A DNA stretch of 10,249 nt from JBIOUF01 sp044866695 (GTDB lineage: Bacteria; Actinomycetota; Actinomycetes; Propionibacteriales; Nocardioidaceae), in NCBI GenBank assembly GCA_044866695.1, contig JBIOUF010000180.1:1-10249 (forward strand), read 5' to 3'. This document shows, piece after piece, positions 6,219 to 10,249 of the stretch. Position numbers and translations under genes: made by a program. Each line of letters begins with the position of its first letter. Within the stretch, counting starts at the first letter, position 1. Below the pieces are notes generated by a model that searched no databases, was not told the origin of the DNA, and worked only from the letters and a program-made list of their open reading frames with translations.

Positions 6219-6974
6219 TCACAGCTCGGCGGCGTCGAGCAGGACGCCGAGCTCCTCGCTGGTGAGCGGGCGGACCTGCCCCGGCGGGAGGCCGTGCAGG
6301 CGGACCGGCCCCACCGCGGTACGGGTGAGGCGGAGCACCGGGTGGCCGAGCTGGTCGAGCAGGCGGCGGACCACCCGGTTGCGGCCCTCGTGCAGCACCA
6401 GCTCGACGATCGACCGCTGCCCGGTCGTGGAGACCACCCGGAACCCGTCGACGCGGACCGGCCCGTCGTCGAGCGGCACCGGCTCGCGACGGACCCGGCT
6501 CGCGGTGCGCCGGTCGACCCGGCCGGAGACCTCGGCGACGTAGGTCTTGGCCAGCTCGTAGGACGGGTGGGCCACGCGCTGGGCGAAGTCGCCGTCGTTG
6601 GTGAGCAGGATCAGCCCCTCGGTGTCGGTGTCGAGCCGGCCCACGTGGAACAGCCGCTCCGGGCGCCCGGCGACCAGGTCCCCCAGCGTCGGCCTGCCCT
6701 CCGGGTCCGACATGGTGGAGACCACGCCGCGCGGCTTGTTCAGCGCCAGGTACGCGTGGTGCGAGACCGGCGGCAGCCGCCGGCCGGCCACGCGGATCAC
6801 CGCGGTGCGCGGGTCGACCCGGGTGCCCAGCCGGGTGACCACCTCCCCGTCGACCACCACCTGGCCGGCCAGCATCAGCTCCTCGCACCGGCGCCGGCTG
6901 GCCACGCCGGAGCGTGCCAGCACCTTCTGGAGCCGGACCAGCTCCGGGCCGGCGGCGCGGGGCCGGTCGCTCAC
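6219..6974 (-). CDS. rluB: rRNA large-subunit pseudouridine synthase, RluB/RsuA family
   Basis: A 251-aa enzyme that isomerises a uridine to pseudouridine in rRNA; RluB acts at position 2605 of 23S rRNA in E. coli, and the exact target here is inferred. An N-terminal S4 RNA-binding domain spans about 12-60 (RLQKVLARSGVASRRRCEELMLAGQV). The catalytic domain begins at YLALNKPRGVVST and has the catalytic Asp115 in GRLDTDTEGLILLTNDG, then ELAKTY and the EGRNRVVRRLL motif. The GTG at 6974 is 7 bp after the scpB stop; no good Shine-Dalgarno is visible, so translation probably depends on re-initiation from scpB. Linkage to scpAB is widely conserved in Gram-positive bacteria. Confidence 0.94.
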   Translation of the reverse strand: MSDRPRAAGPELVRLQKVLARSGVASRRRCEELMLAGQVVVDGEVVTRLGTRVDPRTAVIRVAGRRLPPVSHHAYLALNKPRGVVSTMSDPEGRPTLGDLVAGRPERLFHVGRLDTDTEGLILLTNDGDFAQRVAHPSYELAKTYVAEVSGRVDRRTASRVRREPVPLDDGPVRVDGFRVVSTTGQRSIVELVLHEGRNRVVRRLLDQLGHPVLRLTRTAVGPVRLHGLPPGQVRPLTSEELGVLLDAAEL

Positions 6975-6981
6975 CGCGGAC

Positions 6982-7605
6982 TCATCGGGGCGGCGCGGCC
7001 TCGGTGCCCTCGCCGGTGAGCTCGCCGAGCTCGGTGAGGTCGGGCAGGAACGGCGCCAGCTCGGGCAGGTCCGCCAGCGACGTCACGCCGATGCGCTCCA
7101 GGAAGTAGCCGGTCGTGCGGTACAGCGTCGCGGTCGACTCCGGGTCCTGGCCGGCCTCCTCCACCAGCCCCCGCGCGACCAGCGTGCGCATCACGCCGTC
7201 CACGTTGACGCCGCGGACGGCCGAGACCCGGCCGCGGCTGACCGGCTGCAGGTAGGCCACCACGGCGAGGGTCTCCAGGGCGGCCTGGGTCAGCCGGGCC
7301 TGCTGCCCGTCGCGCACGAACTGCTCGACCACCGGCGCGAGCTCGTCGCGGGTGTAGAACCGCCAGCCACCCGCGACGTTGCGCAGGTCGAAGCCCCGGC
7401 CCTGGTCGGCGTACTCCGCGGAGAGCCCGTGCAGCGCCGCGAGCACCGCCTCGGCCGGATGGCCGACCGCGGCCGCGAGAGTCACGTGGTCCAGCGGCTG
7501 GTCGGCCACCATGAGCACCGCCTCCAGGGCCGGCCGCAGCGGCGTCAGCGGCACGTCGAGCGGGGCGGCCCCGGGCGGCTCCCCGGGGGTGGGCGCGGCG
7601 GTCAC
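6982..7605 (-). CDS. scpB: SMC-Scp complex subunit ScpB
   Basis: A 207-aa partner of the ScpA kleisin in the SMC-ScpAB condensin, which loads on and organises the chromosome for segregation. Two winged-helix domains are visible: the first about residues 20-95 (LRPALEAVLMVADQPLDHVTLAAAVG), the second from about 100 (LTQAALETLAVVAYLQPVSRGRVSAVRGVNVDGVMRTLVARGL is the diagnostic stretch, in part), ending with TTGYFLERIGVTSLADLPEL. The GTG at 7605 overlaps the scpA stop as GTGA, which would help equal synthesis of the two subunits. The longer upstream open frame is a shadow inside scpA. SMC itself is not in the window. Confidence 0.95.
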   Translation of the reverse strand: MTAAPTPGEPPGAAPLDVPLTPLRPALEAVLMVADQPLDHVTLAAAVGHPAEAVLAALHGLSAEYADQGRGFDLRNVAGGWRFYTRDELAPVVEQFVRDGQQARLTQAALETLAVVAYLQPVSRGRVSAVRGVNVDGVMRTLVARGLVEEAGQDPESTATLYRTTGYFLERIGVTSLADLPELAPFLPDLTELGELTGEGTEAAPPR

Positions 7606-8501
7606 GGGTGCTCCTCCTGCTGGTCCGGCGTTCCCGACGGTACGCCGGGCACGTCGTCGGGCCGGTCCTCGGGCTCGCCGCCGTCGAACTCGTCGGTGAT
7701 CTCCACCTGCCCGGTCTCGGCTCCGGTCCATCGGATGGTCAGCTCGCCCAGGGCGGCCAGCTGGTCGAAGGCGACCACCCCCTCGCGGAACAGCTCGAGC
7801 AAGGACAGGAACCGGGCCACCTTGGTGGTGACGTCGGGAGCGTCGTCGCAGAGGGCGCGGAAGGTCAGCGATCCCCGGCGGCGCAGCCGCCCGACCACCA
7901 GCACCGCCTGGTCGCGGACCGAGACCGCCGGAGCGTGCAGGTGGGCGGTGGGCAGCTCCGGGGCCGGCTTGGCCGCCAGGGCGCCCGCCGCCAGTGCGGC
8001 GAGCTCGGCCGGGCCCAGGCCGACGATCACCTCGGGCAGGAGGGAGGCGTACCGCTCGTCCAGCCCGACCGCGCGGGGATGCCGCCGGGCCTCCGCGGCC
8101 AGCCGGCCCTCGAGCACCGCGGCGACCCGCTTGAACGCGCGGTAGGCCAGCAGCCGGGCGAACAGCAGGTCGCGCGCCTCCAGCACGGCCAGGTCGTCGG
8201 CGTCCTCGACCTCTCCCTGCGGGAGCAGCCTGGCCGCCTTCAGGTCGAGCAGCGTCGCGGCGACGACCAGGAAGGAGGAGGTCTGCTCCAGGTCCCAGTC
8301 CGGGCCGGCGGCCCGGATGTGGGCGATGAACTCGTCGGTGACCCGGGACAGCGCCACCTCGGTGATGTCCAGCCGGTGCTTGGCGATCAGGCTGAGCAGC
8401 AGGTCGAACGGGCCCTCGAAGTTGTCCAGCCGCAGGGAGAACCCGCCGACGGGCGCGTCGCCGGACGGGTCCGCGACGGGTGCCGGTGCCGTGGCCGTCA
8501 C
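7602..8501 (-). CDS. scpA: SMC-Scp complex kleisin subunit ScpA
   Basis: A 299-aa kleisin that bridges the SMC ATPase heads and binds ScpB. The N-terminal SMC-neck-binding domain begins with FSLRLDNFEGPFDLLLSLI, followed by KHRLDITEV and the ATLLDLKAARLLP stretch, all hallmarks of the family. A central Ala-rich linker leads to a C-terminal winged-helix domain (about 195-265, VSVRDQAVLVVGRLRRRGSLTFRAL in part). The last 35 residues are acidic and probably disordered. The GTG at 8501 overlaps the stop of the upstream RHH-like gene as GTGA, so ScpA translation is coupled to it. The first 20 residues, rich in Ala and Pro, lie before the conserved domain. Confidence 0.96.
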   Translation of the reverse strand: MTATAPAPVADPSGDAPVGGFSLRLDNFEGPFDLLLSLIAKHRLDITEVALSRVTDEFIAHIRAAGPDWDLEQTSSFLVVAATLLDLKAARLLPQGEVEDADDLAVLEARDLLFARLLAYRAFKRVAAVLEGRLAAEARRHPRAVGLDERYASLLPEVIVGLGPAELAALAAGALAAKPAPELPTAHLHAPAVSVRDQAVLVVGRLRRRGSLTFRALCDDAPDVTTKVARFLSLLELFREGVVAFDQLAALGELTIRWTGAETGQVEITDEFDGGEPEDRPDDVPGVPSGTPDQQEEHP

Positions 8502-8803
8502 GACCTGGTGAGGCGGCGTACCAGCGTGCTGTCCTCGCCGTGCTCGTCGAGGTCGGCCAGCGCCAGGGCCACCGCCGAGCGGATCAGCCGGCCTCGGTCC
8601 ACGCTCACCCCCTGCCTGCGCAGGGCCAGCCGGGCGTGCTCGATGTCCAGCAGCTCCTCGGAGGTGAGGTAGACCGTGACCTTCTCGTCGTGCCTGACCC
8701 TGCCGCTGGTGGCGCGGCCGGGTCCGGTCGCCGCGCCGGGGCCGGGGACCGCGGTCGGCCGGAACAGGTCGTCGGCCGCGGGAACCCTCAGCCGTCGAGA
8801 CAA
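8498..8803 (-). CDS. Small ribbon-helix-helix-like protein between parA and scpA
   Basis: A 101-aa protein without an established function. A Pro/Gly/Ala-rich N-terminal arm (residues 1-38, starting MSRRLRVPAADDLFRPT) precedes a segment that reads as an RHH fold: strand KVTVYLT (41-47), helix SEELLDIEHARLALRRQ (48-64) and helix DRGRLIRSAVALALADL (69-85). RHH dimers bind DNA through the paired strands. The TTG start at 8803 is chosen because GGGAGGTG (8812-8819) lies 8 nt upstream; the gene then overlaps parA by 16 bp. Its stop overlaps scpA as GTGA. I recall similar proteins at this position in other actinobacteria. By analogy with plasmid ParA/RHH pairs it may be a DNA-binding partner of the ParA-like protein; this is inference. 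Confidence 0.8.
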   Translation of the reverse strand: MSRRLRVPAADDLFRPTAVPGPGAATGPGRATSGRVRHDEKVTVYLTSEELLDIEHARLALRRQGVSVDRGRLIRSAVALALADLDEHGEDSTLVRRLTRS

Positions 8804-9825
8804 CGCGCCAGCACCTCCCGGGCCAGCATGCGGTAGGCGTCCGCCCCGTCGGACGCGCTGGCGTAGGTGGTGATCGGCTCGCCGGCCACCGTCGAGTCGG
8901 AGAACTTCACGGTCCGCTTGATCACCGTGTGGAACACGGTGTCCCCCCAGGCCTGGACCAGCCGGTCGAGCACCTCGCGGGCGTGCAGGGTGCGGCCGTC
9001 GTACATGGTGCCGAGCACGCCGTCGATCTCCAGGCGCGGGTTGAGCCGCTCGCGCACCTTGTCGATGGTGGTCTTGAGCAGGGCCACGCCGCGCAGGGCG
9101 AAGTACTCGCACTCCAGCGGCACGATCACGCCGTGGGCCGCGGTGAGGGCGTTGACCGTGAGCAGGCCCAGGCTGGGCTGGCAGTCGATGATGATCACGT
9201 CGTAGTCGTTGATGGCCGGCTGCAGCACCCGCTGCAGGGTCTGCTCCCGGGCCACCTCGTGCACCAGCTGCACCTCTGCGGCGGCGAGGTCGATGTTGGA
9301 GGGCAGCAGGTCCATGCCCGCGACCCCGCTGGGGATGATCACCTCGCCGAGGGTGACCTCCCGCTGCATGAGCAGGTTGTAGACGGTCGGCTCGAGGTCG
9401 TGGGGATGCAGGCCCAGCCCGACCGAGAGCGAGCCCTGCGGGTCGAGGTCCACGAGCAGCACCCTGCGGCCCAGCTCGGCCAGGGACGCTCCGAGGTTGA
9501 TCGTCGTGGTGGTCTTGCCGACCCCGCCCTTCTGGTTGCACATGGCGATCACCCGGGCGTTCCCGTGGATGCCGATCGGCCGAGGCTGCGGCAGGTCCGG
9601 GAACGGCCGCCCGGTCGGGCCGAGCACCCGGTGGTCGGGCACCTCCGGCACCGGCTCCCGGTCCGGCTCGGTGCGCAGGAACGGGATCGGCTCGGCGGGC
9701 GCCTGCTCGGCCGGTGCGGGCGCCGCGGGAGGCGCGGGAGGCGCGGGAGGCGGTGGCGGCGTCCAGACCTGCGGAGGCATCAGGGGCGCGGTGCTGCCGT
9801 ACGAGCCGGGGCCGAAGTCGTTCAC
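8788..9825 (-). CDS. ParA/Soj-family ATPase with proline-rich N-terminal extension
   Basis: A 345-aa ParA-type ATPase of the kind encoded next to scpAB in actinobacteria, distinct from the classical parAB locus near oriC. Residues 1-90 are low complexity, with a Pro/Ala stretch (PPPPPAPPAPPAAPAPA, 23-39) and no helix-turn-helix. The ATPase core starts at RVIAMCNQKGGVGKTTTTIN, with the deviant Walker A KGGVGKTT (99-106). It continues with LLVDLDPQGSLSVGLG, the Walker B region VIIIDCQPSLGLLTVNAL, and the C-terminal VLGTMYDGRTLHAREV and VKFSDSTVAGEPIT segments. The GTG at 9825 is chosen because GAGGAGAGGA (9835-9844) lies 9 nt upstream; ATG at 9780 has no such site. Its 3' end overlaps the RHH-like gene. 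It probably uses ATP-driven nonspecific DNA binding for positioning; its cargo is unknown. Confidence 0.93.
   Translation of the reverse strand: MNDFGPGSYGSTAPLMPPQVWTPPPPPAPPAPPAAPAPAEQAPAEPIPFLRTEPDREPVPEVPDHRVLGPTGRPFPDLPQPRPIGIHGNARVIAMCNQKGGVGKTTTTINLGASLAELGRRVLLVDLDPQGSLSVGLGLHPHDLEPTVYNLLMQREVTLGEVIIPSGVAGMDLLPSNIDLAAAEVQLVHEVAREQTLQRVLQPAINDYDVIIIDCQPSLGLLTVNALTAAHGVIVPLECEYFALRGVALLKTTIDKVRERLNPRLEIDGVLGTMYDGRTLHAREVLDRLVQAWGDTVFHTVIKRTVKFSDSTVAGEPITTYASASDGADAYRMLAREVLARCLDG
8812..8819 (-). promoter_or_regulatory. Ribosome binding site that supports the TTG start of the RHH-like gene
   Basis: GGGAGGTG on the minus strand, 8 nt before the TTG at 8803 and inside the 3' end of parA. 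It is the best start signal for this small gene; no ATG or GTG in frame gives the conserved-looking N-terminus. Confidence 0.7.
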
Positions 9826-10249
9826 GAAGGGGCGTCCTCTCCTCGTCGAGGCTGGTCTCCAGTCAATCGGCTCGCCCCCATGCCGAGACGGAGGCGCGCC
9901 GTCGCCTTGTCGACATTTGGCCTGCTCTCGAACCCGCCGAGCCGTCGCATCCTCCTGGCTGGCCTGTGCCGAGCCGTCGCATCCTCCCCGCTGAGCAGGG
10001 CCGAGCCGTCGCAAGACGCGCCGGCTCAACCACCCACCCGGCCCAAGACCAGCCCACTCGACCCCCCACCCAGCCCAAGACCAGCCCACTCAACCCCCCA
10101 CCCAGCCCAAGACCAGCCCACTCGACCGCCCACCCGGCCACAGACCAGCCCACTCGACCGCCCACCCGGCCCCAGACGGGCCGGCTCGACGGGCGAGTCG
10201 GACGGGCCCGACCCCTCAGCCGGGCGGACCGGCGTCAGCCGAGGGCACG
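9826..10249. other. Non-coding region upstream of parA, to the window edge
   Basis: No credible gene is seen in these 424 bp. Open frames here read repeat sequence in changing frames with low-complexity Trp/Gly/Val output. The parA ribosome site is at 9835-9844. A short CTGG-TCT-CCAG inverted repeat lies at 9852-9862. The 32-bp repeat array fills about 9936-10191. A parA promoter presumably lies between the array and the gene, but no confident -35/-10 pair is visible. No canonical 16-bp parS is present. Confidence 0.7.
9936..10191. repeat. Degenerate array of about eight 32-bp direct repeats upstream of parA
   Basis: An exact 32-bp period runs through the stretch, with units starting at 9936, 9968, 10000, 10032, 10064, 10096, 10128 and 10160. 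Units 4-7 are very similar, sharing CCCACCC, AGACCAGCCCACTC and ACC. Units 1-3 share GCCGAGCCGTCGCA. Units 3 and 8 agree at 24 of 32 positions by eye, including GCCGGCTC, which links the two halves. No unique spacers separate the units, so this is not CRISPR. Thirty-two bp is about three helical turns. The array ends about 110 bp before the parA start. Confidence 0.75.

Noticed and set aside
9852..9862. CTGG-TCT-CCAG inverted repeat as a parA operator
   Set aside because: Four-base arms are too short to support a call; mentioned only in the intergenic description.
9826..10089. Extension of parA upstream to 10089
   Set aside because: The extension reads through the 32-bp repeat array and gives Trp/Gly-rich and Arg-rich sequence; GTG 9825 has a good ribosome site.
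9936..10191. CRISPR array
   Set aside because: Units are head to tail without unique spacers, diverge gradually, and no cas gene is present.
9826..10249. Canonical parS site near the ParA-like gene
   Set aside because: No match to TGTTTCACGTGAAACA or a close variant was seen, and no ParB gene is adjacent.

Overview
The window is high-GC actinobacterial chromosome. GTG and TTG starts are frequent, many genes overlap by a few bases, and the gene order parA / small RHH-like protein / scpA / scpB / rluB / aroH / tyrA / cmk / der matches a cluster widely conserved in Actinobacteria (M. tuberculosis has a related parA-scpA-scpB-rluB-cmk-der order). The genus cannot be read from the sequence; a Geodermatophilales-like organism is only a weak guess.

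Left edge (1-559): the C-terminal catalytic part of a tyrosine recombinase runs toward the 3' end of a complete tRNA-Pro(GGG) gene on the opposite strand, with two inverted repeats between them. This is the usual layout at one boundary of an integrated element (AICE or prophage type) that uses a tRNA 3' end as its attachment site. The rest of the element would lie left of position 1.

Middle-left (560-2641): a winged-helix AlkZ/YcaQ-like protein (+) converges on a small secreted RTX-repeat calcium-binding protein (-). A long hairpin lies directly before the AlkZ-like stop codon, between the two. Upstream of the RTX gene is an intergenic region with three 22-bp direct repeats and a very G-rich tract.

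Main cluster (2642-9825, all -): read in transcription order it holds a ParA-family ATPase with a proline-rich N-terminus, a 101-aa ribbon-helix-helix-like protein, the SMC partners ScpA and ScpB, a large-subunit rRNA pseudouridine synthase, AroH chorismate mutase, an ACT-containing prephenate dehydrogenase, cytidylate kinase and the double GTPase Der. Four junctions are GTGA stop/start overlaps, so the cluster is probably co-transcribed and translationally coupled. It joins chromosome organisation, rRNA modification and ribosome assembly, tyrosine synthesis and CMP/dCMP phosphorylation.

Right edge (9826-10249): no credible gene. It is dominated by a degenerate array of about eight 32-bp direct repeats immediately upstream of parA. 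The ParA-like ATPase, RHH-like protein and upstream iteron-like repeats together resemble a plasmid partition cassette placed in front of scpAB; this is the most interesting hypothesis in the window. An 11-mer (GCCGAGCCGTC) recurs in the repeats at both ends of the cluster in opposite orientations.
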